A stretch of 64,000 nt of DNA, from positions 43,746 through 107,745 of the forward strand of contig NZ_FOQE01000003.1 in the NCBI RefSeq assembly GCF_900113675.1, read 5' to 3'. Positions 1 to 9,053 of this stretch are shown piece after piece. Source of the DNA: Pisciglobus halotolerans (GTDB taxonomy: Bacteria > Bacillota > Bacilli > Lactobacillales > Carnobacteriaceae). Numbering within the stretch: position 1 is the first letter of the stretch; the number at the start of each line of letters is the position of its first letter. The notes under the pieces were generated by a model. The model was given only the letters and a program-made list of their open reading frames with translations, searched no databases and was not told where the DNA came from. A program made the translations under genes and the position numbers.

Positions 1-7
1 TAAGTTT

Positions 8-59
8 GAGTTGGTCAATAAGTAGCGTTAATGACCAGCTTAGAAGTCGGAAAGCAGTT
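8..59. repeat. Possible last unit of a 52-bp hairpin-repeat array
   Basis: The octamer TTGAGTTG recurs exactly 52 bp apart (6-13 and 58-65). The unit between them has an inverted repeat with 9-nt arms (9-17 and 32-40, one G-T wobble) around a 14-nt loop. The arrays at 17.8 kb and 59.2 kb have the same period and nearly the same arm and loop sizes. The left arm AGTTGGTCA also resembles the arms of the 59.2-kb array. Only one full unit is in the window, so membership is an inference. Confidence 0.4.
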
Positions 60-148
60 GAGTTGAACATAAAAAAACAAGAAACAGTAAAATGAGGAAG
101 TTACTTCAGTTAAAGGTAAAGAAACCAAGCGAAAAAGGGGTAGAGCAA

Positions 149-1240
149 ATGACGGGAAATGCCATTATTGAATTCAATCATGTAAAAAAGCAGTACGATG
201 ACAATGTTATTTTAAAAGATATTGACTTAGAGATCGAACGTGGAAAATTTTATACTTTGCTGGGACCTTCTGGCTGCGGAAAAACGACGATCTTGAATTT
301 AGTAGCGGGCTTTACGGAAGCGACAGAAGGCACCATCACATTAAATGGGAAAAAGGTCAACGATATCCCACCAAACCAGCGGACGGTTAATACTGTTTTT
401 CAAGATTATGCTTTATTCCCGCATATGAATGTTTTTGAAAATGTGGCTTTTGGCTTAAGAATCAAAAAAATGAATAAAAATGTAATCAAAGAAAAAGTTG
501 CCGAAGTTTTAAAAATGGTGCAGCTATCAGGCTATGAAGAACGAGGCATCAGCGAAATGTCAGGCGGTCAGCGGCAACGGGTTGCGATCGCCCGTGCATT
601 AGTCAATGAGCCGGATGTCTTGCTGCTGGATGAACCGTTGTCTGCTTTGGATCTGAAACTAAGAACGGACATGCAATATGAGTTGCGCGAGCTGCAGCAA
701 CGTTTAGGCATCACATTTATTTTTGTCACGCATGATCAAGAAGAAGCCTTGGCGATGAGTGATATTATTTTTGTCATGAAAGAAGGCGAAATCGTTCAAA
801 GCGGTACACCTGTCGACATTTATGACGAGCCGATCAACCGTTATGTGGCGGATTTCATTGGTGAAAGCAATATTGTCAAAGGAACGATGATCCAAGACTA
901 TGAAGTTTCCTTTGTAGGACATACATTTGAATGTGTAGATGCTGGTATGCGGCCGAATGAAAAAGTAGAAGTAGTGTTGCGTCCAGAAGACCTAGTATTG
1001 ACATCTGTAGAAAAAGGAAAATTGACCGTTCAAGTCGATACGCAATTATTTCGGGGCGTTCATTACGAGATCATCGGCTATGACCGAGACGGCAATGAGT
1101 GGATGGTGCATTCAACAAAGAAAGCAAAAGTAGGTTCAGAAGTTGGCCTTTACTTTGAACCGGAAGATATCCACGTCATGCGTTTTGGCGAAAGTGAACA
1201 AGAATTCGATGCTCGTCTGGAAAGTTATGAAGAAGAGTAG
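149..1240 (+). CDS. potA: Spermidine/putrescine ABC transporter ATP-binding protein PotA
   Basis: This is the cytoplasmic ATPase of a polyamine importer. The protein has the Walker A motif GPSGCGKTT near residue 40, the ABC signature [10 protein letters not shown], Walker B LLLDEP, a switch histidine (FVTHDQEEA) and a C-terminal TOBE-like regulatory domain typical of PotA/MalK-type subunits. The ATG at 149 is chosen over an in-frame ATG at 92 because AAGGGG lies about 8 nt upstream of it, and because the extra 19 residues are lysine-rich and unlike the family. It leads a tight operon potA-potB-potC-potD. The 363-residue length is normal for PotA. Confidence 0.93.
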   Translation: MTGNAIIEFNHVKKQYDDNVILKDIDLEIERGKFYTLLGPSGCGKTTILNLVAGFTEATEGTITLNGKKVNDIPPNQRTVNTVFQDYALFPHMNVFENVAFGLRIKKMNKNVIKEKVAEVLKMVQLSGYEERGISEMSGGQRQRVAIARALVNEPDVLLLDEPLSALDLKLRTDMQYELRELQQRLGITFIFVTHDQEEALAMSDIIFVMKEGEIVQSGTPVDIYDEPINRYVADFIGESNIVKGTMIQDYEVSFVGHTFECVDAGMRPNEKVEVVLRPEDLVLTSVEKGKLTVQVDTQLFRGVHYEIIGYDRDGNEWMVHSTKKAKVGSEVGLYFEPEDIHVMRFGESEQEFDARLESYEEE

Positions 1241-1254
1241 GAGGAGATTTGGAC

Positions 1255-2064
1255 ATGAAGCAAAATAAAGCTCTTTATTTCGTGCCGTATACCTTTTGGC
1301 TCATTCTTTTTGTCATTGCGCCGATTTTATTGATCATTTATCAATCTTTTTTTAATATTCATGATGACTTTACACTCGAAAATTATCAAACGTATTTTCA
1401 ATCCGGCACTTATTTAAAGATGACGCTCAATTCTTTTTGGTATGCATTTTTGATCACACTGTTTACATTATTGATCAGCTACCCAACAGCCTATCTATTG
1501 ACCAAAACAAAACATAAACAATTATGGTTGCTGTTGATCATTTTGCCGACATGGATCAACCTATTGTTAAAAGCATATGCCTTTATCGGGATCTTTAGTA
1601 TGAACGGAACAGCTAATCAATTTTTATCCTTTATGGGCATTGCTCCACAGCAAATTTTATTTACAGATGCTAGTTTCTTATTTGTAGCGACTTATATTGA
1701 AATTCCTTTTATGATTTTGCCGATCTACAATGCACTAGAAGAACTCAACCCTTCATTGATCAGCGCCAGTTATGATTTGGGAGCAAATAGTTGGCAAACG
1801 TTTCGACGCGTCGTCTTCCCACTTTCTTTAACAGGTGTCAAAAGTGGTGTGCAAGCCGTCTTTATCCCTTCGCTTTCATTGTTTATGCTAACACGTTTGA
1901 TCGGCGGAAATCGTGTGATCACTTTAGGGACTGCCATCGAACAACACTTCTTAGTGACTGAAAACTGGGGAATGGGTTCAACGATCGGTGTTTTCTTGAT
2001 CATTGCGATGGTCTTGACCATGCTGTTGACGGGAGAAAAGAAAAAGAAAGGAGCGATCCGCTAA
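1255..2064 (+). CDS. potB: Spermidine/putrescine ABC transporter permease PotB
   Basis: Integral membrane permease of the polyamine importer with about six hydrophobic segments. It carries the cytoplasmic EAA-type loop in the stretch around SASYDLGANSWQTFRRVVFPL, which docks on PotA. The ATG at 1255 fits the ribosome binding site GGAGG (1240-1244) better than the in-frame TTG at 1249, which would be only 4 nt from it. It follows potA by 14 nt and abuts potC directly. The order ATPase, permease, permease, binding protein is the usual potABCD arrangement, which supports the substrate call. Exact polyamine preference cannot be read from sequence. Confidence 0.92.
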   Translation: MKQNKALYFVPYTFWLILFVIAPILLIIYQSFFNIHDDFTLENYQTYFQSGTYLKMTLNSFWYAFLITLFTLLISYPTAYLLTKTKHKQLWLLLIILPTWINLLLKAYAFIGIFSMNGTANQFLSFMGIAPQQILFTDASFLFVATYIEIPFMILPIYNALEELNPSLISASYDLGANSWQTFRRVVFPLSLTGVKSGVQAVFIPSLSLFMLTRLIGGNRVITLGTAIEQHFLVTENWGMGSTIGVFLIIAMVLTMLLTGEKKKKGAIR

Positions 2065-2898
2065 ATGGGACAAAAAAAGTTTAAATGGTCGAATCTTTAT
2101 CTGATTTTTGTGTTTATTGTCTTGTACTTGCCGATCCTTTACTTGATTTTTTATTCCTTTAATGAAGGCGGAACGATGAATAGCTTTACCGGCTTTACTT
2201 GGGAATATTATCAAGCTGTTTTTGCGGATAAACGTTTGATCAGTATCGTATTGAATACGCTGCTGGTCGCGCTCCTTTCTTCGTTGCTTGCGACGATCAT
2301 TGGGACGCTAGGTGCTATTGGGATCCATTACGTTAAGAAACGACAAACACGGAATACCTTGATGAGTTTTAACAATGTATTGATGGTTTCGCCCGATGTC
2401 ATTATTGGTGCCAGCTTCCTGATCATGTTTACCTTTGTCGGGTTCAAATTGGGCTTTGCATCTGTTTTGCTGTCGCATATTGCCTTCAGCATTCCCATCG
2501 TTGTCTTGATGGTATTGCCAAAGTTGCAAGAAATGAACCCTTCGATGATCACAGCTGCAAGAGACCTGGGTGCCAACAATTTGCAAGTGTTAAGCAAGAT
2601 TATTTTGCCTTCGATCACTCCGGGGATCTTGGCTGGTTACTTTATGGCATTCACGTATTCGCTAGATGATTTTGCTGTGACCTTCTTTGTGACAGGGAAC
2701 GGCTTCAGCACTCTTTCTGTTGAGATCTATTCAAGAGCCAGACAAGGTGTCAGCTTAGAAATCAATGCGCTGAGCGCGATTATGTTCTTATTTGCGCTGA
2801 TATTGGTTGTGGGTTACTACTTTATCCAGCAATACAATATGACCAAAAAACAAAAGTCTCGTGAAAGAGAACGTGCTAAGGTGGTGGACCTGTTATGA
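2065..2898 (+). CDS. potC: Spermidine/putrescine ABC transporter permease PotC
   Basis: Second membrane permease of the polyamine importer. The protein is hydrophobic with about six membrane segments and has the conserved EAA loop (AARDLGANNLQVLSKIILP) typical of PotC. The ATG begins immediately after the potB stop codon, with AAAGGAG inside the end of potB. Its last codons overlap the potD start by 4 nt (ATGA), so the four genes are translationally coupled. The C-terminus is rich in lysine and arginine, as expected for a cytoplasmic tail. Length (277 residues) is normal. Confidence 0.92.
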   Translation: MGQKKFKWSNLYLIFVFIVLYLPILYLIFYSFNEGGTMNSFTGFTWEYYQAVFADKRLISIVLNTLLVALLSSLLATIIGTLGAIGIHYVKKRQTRNTLMSFNNVLMVSPDVIIGASFLIMFTFVGFKLGFASVLLSHIAFSIPIVVLMVLPKLQEMNPSMITAARDLGANNLQVLSKIILPSITPGILAGYFMAFTYSLDDFAVTFFVTGNGFSTLSVEIYSRARQGVSLEINALSAIMFLFALILVVGYYFIQQYNMTKKQKSRERERAKVVDLL

Positions 2899-3968
2899 AA
2901 CGATTAGCCTTACTAGGCGGACTGATTGCCGCTGTGTGCGGAGTACTGATTTTTGCTAATCACCAATTAAACCGAGCACAAGGGATCACTTCAGGCAATA
3001 CGTTTAGTTTGTACAACTGGGGAGATTACATTGATCCGGAATTGATCACTAAATTTGAAGAGGAAACAGGATATGTTGTCTCCTATGAAACGTTTGACTC
3101 TAATGAAGCCATGTATACGAAAATCAAACAAGGTGGGACCAACTATGACATGGCAGTCCCGAGTGAATACATGATCGAGCGGATGATCGATGAAAACATG
3201 CTTGAAGAACTGGATCACACTCAGATCAAAGGTCTCGATAATATTGACCAGCAATTTTTAGATCTGCCTTTTGATCCTGACAATCAATATTCTATTCCTT
3301 ATTTTTGGGGCACCCTCGGGATCATTTATAATGACAAATTTGTCAAAGAAGGCGAGATCCAACATTGGGAAGACCTTTGGAAGCCAGCTTTCGCAGACAG
3401 TGTGATGCTGATCGATGGAGCACGAGAAATTATGGGGCTTTCTTTGAACAGTATGGGGCATTCGCTGAATTCAAAGAATGATGCTGAATTGGCTGCCGCA
3501 GCTGAGAAACTGGATCACTTGACGCCGAATGTTAAAGCCATTGTAGCGGATGAAATCAAAATGTATATGATCCAGGAAGAAAGCTCGGTTGCAGTTACGT
3601 TTTCAGGCGAAGCTGCCGAAATGCTGTATGAAAATGAGCATTTACACTATGTCATTCCGAATGAAGGAACCAACTTGTGGTTTGATAATATTGTGATTCC
3701 AAATACCGCTAAAAACAAAGAAGCTGCTTATGCCTTTATCAACTTTATGCTGGAACCCGAAAATGCTGCACAAAATGCTGAGTATATCGGTTATTCCACT
3801 CCAAATGAAGAAGCCGTCAAGTTGATGCCTGAAGAAATCACAGAAGACGAACAATTCTATCCTTCCGATGAAACGATGAAACACATGGAAGTTTACGAAA
3901 ATCTCGGCCAAGAATATATTGGCATCTATAATGATTACTTCCTTGAATTTAAAATGCATCGGAAATAG
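2895..3968 (+). CDS. potD: Spermidine/putrescine-binding protein PotD
   Basis: Extracellular substrate-binding protein of the polyamine importer, 357 residues. It begins with a hydrophobic signal or anchor segment (about residues 3-22). The mature part contains the PotD-family opening LYNWGDYIDPELI near residue 40 and acidic and aromatic residues typical of polyamine pockets. A cysteine sits in the signal segment, but its context (AAVC) is a poor lipobox, so lipidation is uncertain; an uncleaved N-terminal anchor is the alternative. The start overlaps potC by 4 nt and a strong terminator follows at 4021. Confidence 0.92.
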   Translation: MKRLALLGGLIAAVCGVLIFANHQLNRAQGITSGNTFSLYNWGDYIDPELITKFEEETGYVVSYETFDSNEAMYTKIKQGGTNYDMAVPSEYMIERMIDENMLEELDHTQIKGLDNIDQQFLDLPFDPDNQYSIPYFWGTLGIIYNDKFVKEGEIQHWEDLWKPAFADSVMLIDGAREIMGLSLNSMGHSLNSKNDAELAAAAEKLDHLTPNVKAIVADEIKMYMIQEESSVAVTFSGEAAEMLYENEHLHYVIPNEGTNLWFDNIVIPNTAKNKEAAYAFINFMLEPENAAQNAEYIGYSTPNEEAVKLMPEEITEDEQFYPSDETMKHMEVYENLGQEYIGIYNDYFLEFKMHRK

Positions 3969-4020
3969 CGGAAAAATAATCAAAAGAGAGAAGACTCAAG
4001 TGTTTTCTGATTTTTAACAA

Positions 4021-4048
4021 AAAAGCGACTGATTCAGTCGCTTTTTTT
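4021..4048 (+). terminator. Rho-independent terminator after potD
   Basis: The stem AAAAGCGACT pairs with AGTCGCTTTT around a 5-nt loop and is followed by a run of T. It ends the potABCD operon. Confidence 0.9.
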
Positions 4049-4087
4049 GTATGGATATTTTTTGACAACAAAAGCCGAATCTTTTAT

Positions 4088-4137
4088 TTGCACATATCAG
4101 TAATCATGGTATAGTATAAGCGTAGATTACAAATGTA
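4088..4137 (+). promoter_or_regulatory. Promoter with a single CopY operator (cop box)
   Basis: A perfect cop box TACAAATGTA (consensus TACAnnTGTA) lies at 4128-4137. It sits just downstream of a plausible promoter (-35 TTGCAC 4088-4093, 16-bp spacer, -10 TATAGT 4110-4115), so bound CopY would cover the transcription start. This places the next gene in the copper regulon. The promoter assignment is weaker than the operator. Confidence 0.7.
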
Positions 4138-4156
4138 AACAAAAGGACGGTTATTT

Positions 4157-4432
4157 ATGAAACAACCAACTTTGAAAATTTATACGCGGTCATTTTGTGG
4201 GGACTGTCAAAGTCTGAAGCAGTTTTTAAAGGACCATCAAGTCTCTTTTCAACAATTTGAATTGGACCATGATTCTGAAAAAGAAGAGGAGATGAAAGCT
4301 CTCACTGGAAATCGCATTGTACCGACTTTAGTATTTACTTCTTCTCGGTTATTCAAAAAGAAAACAGAGATACTCACCGGTTTTGAACAAAATAAAGAGA
4401 CAATCAAAAAGCTTCTGGAAATCGATGGGTGA
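4157..4432 (+). CDS. Glutaredoxin-like thiol protein under CopY control
   Basis: A 91-residue protein of the glutaredoxin/thioredoxin fold. The redox motif CGDC is at about residues 14-17, directly after the first beta strand (KIYTRSFCGDC), and the cis-proline context IVPTLVF follows near residue 55. The family reduces disulfides or carries out thiol transfer in the cytoplasm. The ribosome binding site AAAGGACGG is 8 nt upstream. The cop box immediately in front, and copY next door, suggest a role in copper stress, either thiol protection or copper handling; that is an inference from position. No membrane segment is present. Confidence 0.75.
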   Translation: MKQPTLKIYTRSFCGDCQSLKQFLKDHQVSFQQFELDHDSEKEEEMKALTGNRIVPTLVFTSSRLFKKKTEILTGFEQNKETIKKLLEIDG

Positions 4433-4461
4433 ATCGCTTTAAGAAAACAAAATAATCTCCG

Positions 4462-4518
4462 TTGACAAATGTAAACGTGGAGTGTACTATAGAATATGTA
4501 GAGATGATTACGAACGTA
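4462..4518 (+). promoter_or_regulatory. copYZA promoter flanked by two cop boxes
   Basis: The promoter is -35 TTGACA (4462-4467), 17-bp spacer, -10 TACTAT (4485-4490). One operator GACAAATGTA (4464-4473, one mismatch to the cop box) overlaps the -35 element. A second, TACGAACGTA (4509-4518), lies downstream of the -10. Two boxes bracketing the promoter is the arrangement known for the E. hirae cop operon, where CopY represses until Cu(I) displaces its zinc. Confidence 0.85.
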
Positions 4519-4663
4519 AACGTTACTAAGAAATAAATTAGATGGATCACCGTCATCATACGATACACATGATGAAAGTGATTATTTACCAAAGGAATAA
4601 AAAGGTTAACTCAAGCATACCCATGGGCACAAGAGTGAAGTTGCTTTGTGGGAGGAATAGACC

Positions 4664-5017
4664 ATGCAGATTTCTGACGCTGAATGGCAAGTTATGAAAA
4701 TTGTTTGGATGCAAGAAAATATCACAAGTAAAGAGACGTATCAATTGATTAATGAAAAGTTCGACAGGATAATATCTACAGTTAAAACTTTATTGAAACG
4801 GCTAGTGAGTAAAAAGCGTTTAGATACGAAGAAAGAAGGAAATAAGTTTTACTACTTCCCTTTAATCCCAGAAGAAGATAGTATTCATCAGCTTACAAAA
4901 GAAGTAACGGAAATGTCTTGTTTGATGAATATAAAAAATATTGTCAGTGAATTAATCATGAGCAATGAGTTCACACATCAAGATTTAGACCGCTTAGAAC
5001 AAAGTGATACAAGATAA
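4664..5017 (+). CDS. copY: CopY-type copper-responsive repressor lacking its metal-binding tail
   Basis: A 117-residue BlaI/MecI-family winged-helix repressor: ISDAEWQVMKIVW at the N-terminus and the recognition helix region STVKTLLKRLVSKKRL match CopY. CopY proteins are normally about 145 residues and end in CxCxxxxCxC, which binds Zn(II) or Cu(I). Here the frame stops at 5015-5017 with no such motif and only one cysteine. The +1 frame, open from 4998, reads on through VEKVMCHCV to a stop at 5058-5060, which looks like the first half of the lost tail. So the 3' end appears frameshifted (one base gained or two lost) and further shortened. DNA binding should survive; copper release may not. 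Confidence 0.82.
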   Translation: MQISDAEWQVMKIVWMQENITSKETYQLINEKFDRIISTVKTLLKRLVSKKRLDTKKEGNKFYYFPLIPEEDSIHQLTKEVTEMSCLMNIKNIVSELIMSNEFTHQDLDRLEQSDTR

Positions 5018-5078
5018 AAGACCCTTTGCCGTAGAAAAGGTAATGTGTCATTGTGTTTAAAAATGGAGGAATTAAATA

Positions 5079-5289
5079 ATGACTACAACCACTTATGTCG
5101 TGCCTGATATGTCATGCGGACATTGCAAAGCAAAAATCGAAAAAAGCAGTCAACAACGTAGCCGGGATCGAATCAGCAAATGCAGCGGTTGATACAAAAA
5201 TATTAACCGTAACTACTGATGAAAAAGTAACAAATGAAGCAGTGATCGCCGCAGTTTCTGAAGCAGGATATACCGCTGAAAAAAGATAA
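5079..5289 (+). pseudogene. copZ: copZ copper chaperone, frameshifted
   Basis: CopZ carries Cu(I) to CopY and to the ATPases. The start at 5079, with GGAGGA upstream, gives MTTTTYVVPDMSCGHCKAKI, including the Cu(I) site MSCGHC. Reading then leaves the frame at a run of six A (5140-5145) and meets a stop 38 codons in. Removing one A restores IEKAVNNVAGIESANAAVD and the rest of a 69-residue HMA domain, the length of E. hirae CopZ. A reading that starts at 5095 would skip the proper start. It is either a real +1 mutation or a homopolymer sequencing error. Confidence 0.85.
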
Positions 5290-5353
5290 GAAAATATTTT
5301 ATACGAGATAGGAAACCTTTTCTTTCTCGCATACTTCAAAGGGGATGAAGAAA

Positions 5354-7825
5354 TTGATAAAAGATACGTATGCAATTGAAGGAATGACTTGCGCGTCATG
5401 TGCGCAAACCGTTGAAAAAAGTGTAAATAAGTTAAAAGGTATTCAAGATGTTTCTGTCAACTTAGCAACAGAAAAAATGAGCGTTTCTTATGATGGTGCT
5501 GCGTTAAGTGGAAATGATATCGAACAAGCAGTGGAAGATGCTGGGTATAAAGCGTTAAAAAATACAGCGACGCAAAGTTTTGAAATTGAAGGAATGACTT
5601 GTGCATCATGTGCGCAAACGATTGAAAAAAGTGTTGCAAAAGTAGCAGGTGTAGATACTGTCTCTGTCAATTTGGCAACAGAAAAAATGACGGTGAGCTA
5701 TGATGAAGGTGCTGTTTCTACAGGAGATATTTTAAAAGCTGTAGAAGATGCCGGCTATCAAGCCATTCCAGAAACAGCCTCACATGCAGGCGATGACGGA
5801 GCTGACAAACGTCAAGCTCACATTAAAGAATTATGGACGCGTTTCATTTGGTCAGCAATTTTTACGATTCCTTTGTTATATGTTGCCATGGGTCCTATGT
5901 TGCCTTTTGGCGGATTACCAATACCAGGTTTTCTTGATCCTGTACAGCACACAGTAACCTATGCCATTACACAGCTTATTCTAACGCTGCCAGTAATTTA
6001 TTTAGGCCGTTCGTTCTATACAGTAGGGTATAAAGCTTTATTTAAAGGCCACCCTAATATGGATTCTTTGATTGCCATTGGAACATCAGCAGCGCTTTTG
6101 CAAGGAATCGTCATGACAGTGTTGTTGGCAATAGGCCGGGTTGAAGTTCAGCATGGTCATCCGGATTTATACTTTGAATCGGCAGCTGTTATTTTGGCTT
6201 TGATCACTTTAGGTAAATATCTAGAAGCTGTTTCAAAAGGAAAAACGTCAGAAGCAATCAAAAAGCTAATGGGCTTAGCGCCAAAAACTGCACGCGTTGT
6301 CCGTAATGGAGAAGAAGTTGAAATTTCAATTGATGCTGTTGTTACAGGAGACATTTTAGTGGTACGTCCTGGAGATAAAATCCCTGTTGACGGTGTTATT
6401 GTCGAAGGCAGCTCTGCTGTAGATGAATCGATGATCACGGGAGAAAGTATTCCGATCGAAAAGAAAGCCGGCGATAATGTCGTTGGCGCAAGTATCAATA
6501 AAAACGGTTCTTTCCGTTTCAAAGCGACAAAAGTTGGTAAAGATACAACCTTATCACAAATCATTAAATTAGTGGAAGACGCACAAGGTTCAAAAGCACC
6601 GATTGCAAAATTAGCGGATAAAGTTTCGGGAATTTTTGTTCCTATCGTTATAGGGTTAGCAGCTTTGTCTGGTTTAGCTTGGTTCTTCTTAGGCCAAGAG
6701 TCATGGGTATTTGCATTAACGATCACGATTTCTGTATTAGTCATTGCTTGTCCTTGTGCCCTAGGCTTGGCAACACCAACAGCCATTATGGTCGGTACTG
6801 GTAAAGGTGCAGAAAACGGCGTCCTGATCAAGAGCGGTGACGCGTTAGAAGAAGCACAAAAAATTCATACCATCGTATTTGATAAAACAGGTACGATCAC
6901 AGAAGGAAAACCGGTCGTGACAGATATTGTCAACTATAATGGATATGATGAAGAAGAGGTTCTTTTAATTGCGGCTTCAGCGGAAGTCAGTTCAGAGCAT
7001 CCTCTTGGTGAAGCGATTGTTGAAGGCGCAAAAGAACGTCAACTTACCTTCAAAGAGGTCAAAGCATTTAACGCCATTCCTGGACATGGTATCCAAGTTG
7101 AGGTTGATGACCAAACAGTTTTATTAGGAAATAGAAAGTTAATGGTAGAAAATAACATTGATATGATGGATGCACAAGAAGTATCAGATCGTTTAGCCTC
7201 TGAAGGAAAAACTCCAATGTTTATCGCAGCAGACAATCAATTGATCGGGATCGTGGCTGTAGCGGATACGATTAAAGAAAACAGTATCGCAGCCATTGAT
7301 AAATTACATCGCATGGGAATCGAAGTGGCGATGATTACAGGTGATAACAAGCGTACGGCAGAAGCTATTGCCAAACAAGTAGGCATTGATCGCGTCTTTA
7401 GCGAAGTATTGCCAGAAGATAAAGCCAACGAAGTGAAGAAATTGCAAAACGAAGGCTTGCACGTGGCAATGGTCGGCGATGGAATCAATGATGCTCCTGC
7501 CTTGGCTCAGTCTAATGTTGGGATCGCGATTGGTTCTGGTACAGACGTTGCCATTGAATCAGCCGACATTGTATTGATGCGCAGTGACTTGATGGATGTA
7601 CCGACAGCCATTGAATTAAGTCGTGCAACGATCAAGAATATCAAGCAAAACTTATTCTGGGCATTTGCTTATAATACGGTCGGAATTCCAGTTGCTATGG
7701 GTGTCTTACATTTATTTGGCGGACCATTATTGAACCCAATGTTTGCCGGCGCTGCAATGAGCTTGAGTTCTGTATCTGTGTTATTGAATGCTTTACGATT
7801 GAAAGGATTCAAACCTAAAGCCTAA
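5354..7825 (+). CDS. copA: Copper-translocating P1B-type ATPase CopA
   Basis: Membrane Cu(I) ATPase. Two N-terminal HMA domains each carry GMTCASC (near residues 10 and 80). Then follow eight predicted membrane segments with the Cu site [11 protein letters not shown], the phosphorylation motif DKTGT (near residue 510), TGES, the SEHPLGEA nucleotide-site HP motif and GDGINDAP. An ATG at 5345 is directly adjacent to the ribosome binding site AAAGGGG (5338-5344), too close to work well. The in-frame TTG at 5354 is 9 nt from it and is preferred; starting at 5345 adds only three residues. It is the last gene of copYZA. In E. hirae CopA was proposed to import copper, while in most bacteria this type exports Cu(I). 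Confidence 0.93.
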   Translation: MIKDTYAIEGMTCASCAQTVEKSVNKLKGIQDVSVNLATEKMSVSYDGAALSGNDIEQAVEDAGYKALKNTATQSFEIEGMTCASCAQTIEKSVAKVAGVDTVSVNLATEKMTVSYDEGAVSTGDILKAVEDAGYQAIPETASHAGDDGADKRQAHIKELWTRFIWSAIFTIPLLYVAMGPMLPFGGLPIPGFLDPVQHTVTYAITQLILTLPVIYLGRSFYTVGYKALFKGHPNMDSLIAIGTSAALLQGIVMTVLLAIGRVEVQHGHPDLYFESAAVILALITLGKYLEAVSKGKTSEAIKKLMGLAPKTARVVRNGEEVEISIDAVVTGDILVVRPGDKIPVDGVIVEGSSAVDESMITGESIPIEKKAGDNVVGASINKNGSFRFKATKVGKDTTLSQIIKLVEDAQGSKAPIAKLADKVSGIFVPIVIGLAALSGLAWFFLGQESWVFALTITISVLVIACPCALGLATPTAIMVGTGKGAENGVLIKSGDALEEAQKIHTIVFDKTGTITEGKPVVTDIVNYNGYDEEEVLLIAASAEVSSEHPLGEAIVEGAKERQLTFKEVKAFNAIPGHGIQVEVDDQTVLLGNRKLMVENNIDMMDAQEVSDRLASEGKTPMFIAADNQLIGIVAVADTIKENSIAAIDKLHRMGIEVAMITGDNKRTAEAIAKQVGIDRVFSEVLPEDKANEVKKLQNEGLHVAMVGDGINDAPALAQSNVGIAIGSGTDVAIESADIVLMRSDLMDVPTAIELSRATIKNIKQNLFWAFAYNTVGIPVAMGVLHLFGGPLLNPMFAGAAMSLSSVSVLLNALRLKGFKPKA

Positions 7826-7838
7826 ATGAAATAGTTGC

Positions 7839-7882
7839 TGCCTTAAAAGCTCATCGAACATGAACTTTTAAGGCATTTTTTT
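7839..7882 (+). terminator. Terminator after copA
   Basis: TGCCTTAAAAG pairs with CTTTTAAGGCA, followed by a T run. It closes the copYZA transcript. Confidence 0.85.
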
Positions 7883-7967
7883 GCTGAAAAAGGATATACA
7901 TGAACGTCATACAGCTTCTTACGGAAAAGTGAAGACTTTCGGTTCTTCTTCTTTTAACGTTGGTAAA

Positions 7968-8147
7968 GAAATTTCCTCCGGTCGATGGGCTACTGATGGA
8001 AAGCCATGAGAACACATTGAGCCGAAAAACGCGTCACAATGTTTGCAAGCTTCAAACTTAGTGTAACGGCTAAAGCCTAACACTAAGTGATTCACATTGC
8101 ATCTTTTTTCATGGCTATCAGTAGCCCTATGCGCCTCCTGAAATTTC
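7968..8147. repeat. Large nested imperfect inverted repeat (about 180 nt)
   Basis: The left arm around 7971-8010 (GGGCTACTGAT then AGCCATGA) is matched in reverse complement at 8109-8145 (TCATGGCT then ATCAGTAGCCC), flanked on both sides by AATTTC/GAAATTT. The centre holds a further stem ACTTAGTGT/ACACTAAGT with an inner GGCT/AGCC hairpin. Together they could fold into one long interrupted hairpin. There is no coding frame through it. It may be a MITE-like element, a REP-type palindrome or a structured RNA; I cannot name a family. The rest of 7883-8501 shows no gene, only AT-rich sequence ahead of the next start. Confidence 0.6.
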
Positions 8148-8501
8148 TAGAAATAGGATTCTAACGAGTTTAGCATTAAAAAAAATGATATTTTACAGAC
8201 CAACGTTAAATATTGTAGAACTAGGCTTTCTATGCCGAAAAGGGTTTTATCTGCGTGTTTGAAAGAAACCAGTCTTTATTTTAAGCAAGACTTAACACAA
8301 AATTCATATTAATAGCATTTAATTTTTTTTATGGTAGAATAACTTTTGTTCACAAAAAAGGCATAAATACAGCAACTTGCTGCCTGAAGTTCAGTTAAGC
8401 GTTCGCCATCAGAAAATGCATGGATCCACTGTTATCAATTTTTAGAAGTAAATAAAGTAGAAAGTATAGCGATAAATAAAAAGAATAAGGGTGTAAAAGA
8501 A

Positions 8502-8960
8502 ATGGAAAATGAATCAGCACAGCAACTATGGGAAAGTTTTCAAATACAAAATCCCCATTTGCCGGACAGCTATGATGTATGGGCGTTCGGAGATACAAAA
8601 GAGATGGCAGATGAATTGGCCGCTCTCGTGCTGGAAGGATTAAAAACAATGACCTGCAGTTTGAAACGGCTGTATGAAGTCAATAACGAACCGTTGCCAA
8701 AAGAAAAGGCTTATTCGGTCATTTTGGATGGAGAAGGCCAAGCAGTAGGCATTATTCAAACCTTAGAGGTCAAAGTTTTTCCTTTTGATGAAGTAACGGA
8801 AGAGGTTGCGGCAGGAGAAGGAGAAGGAGATCGATCAGTAGCCTACTGGACAGAAGCCCATAAAGTTTTCTTCAAAAGGGAATGCGAACAAATCAGCGAA
8901 CCCTTCAGCACAAAAATGGCCGTTGTCTGCGAAACATTTGAACTGGTTTTTGCAGCTTGA
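8502..8960 (+). CDS. ASCH domain-containing protein
   Basis: A 152-residue cytoplasmic protein of the ASCH family, an RNA-binding beta-barrel related to PUA domains. It has the typical features: an N-terminal helix with LWESFQ, the core strand FGDTKEMADELAALVLEGLKT, and the C-terminal GEGDRSVAYWTEAHKVFF block. Bacterial ASCH proteins are proposed to bind RNA or act on modified nucleosides, and some hydrolyse N4-acetylcytidine; the role here is unknown. It stands alone with about 620 bp of non-coding DNA upstream. AAGGG is found about 15 nt upstream of the start, a weak ribosome binding site. Confidence 0.85.
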   Translation: MENESAQQLWESFQIQNPHLPDSYDVWAFGDTKEMADELAALVLEGLKTMTCSLKRLYEVNNEPLPKEKAYSVILDGEGQAVGIIQTLEVKVFPFDEVTEEVAAGEGEGDRSVAYWTEAHKVFFKRECEQISEPFSTKMAVVCETFELVFAA

Positions 8961-9053
8961 TCATCAGTTGCTTTTTCAATTATGAAAGCTAAAAAAGATT
9001 AGTTTTTTAATTTGGAAAATGAGATAATGAAGCTAAAAGGAAGGGGGATTAGA

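Noticed and set aside
5095-5289. A 64-residue protein starting at 5095 as the real CopZ
   Set aside because: Its first residues come from a different frame across the MSCGHC site and there is no ribosome binding site at 5095; the proper start is 5079 with GGAGGA.
6157-6831. A 224-codon frame on the minus strand inside copA
   Set aside because: It is the reverse-strand shadow of the conserved ATPase core; no ribosome binding site or known domain. Similar long minus-strand frames in mgtA, pdp and the P1B-4 gene were rejected likewise.
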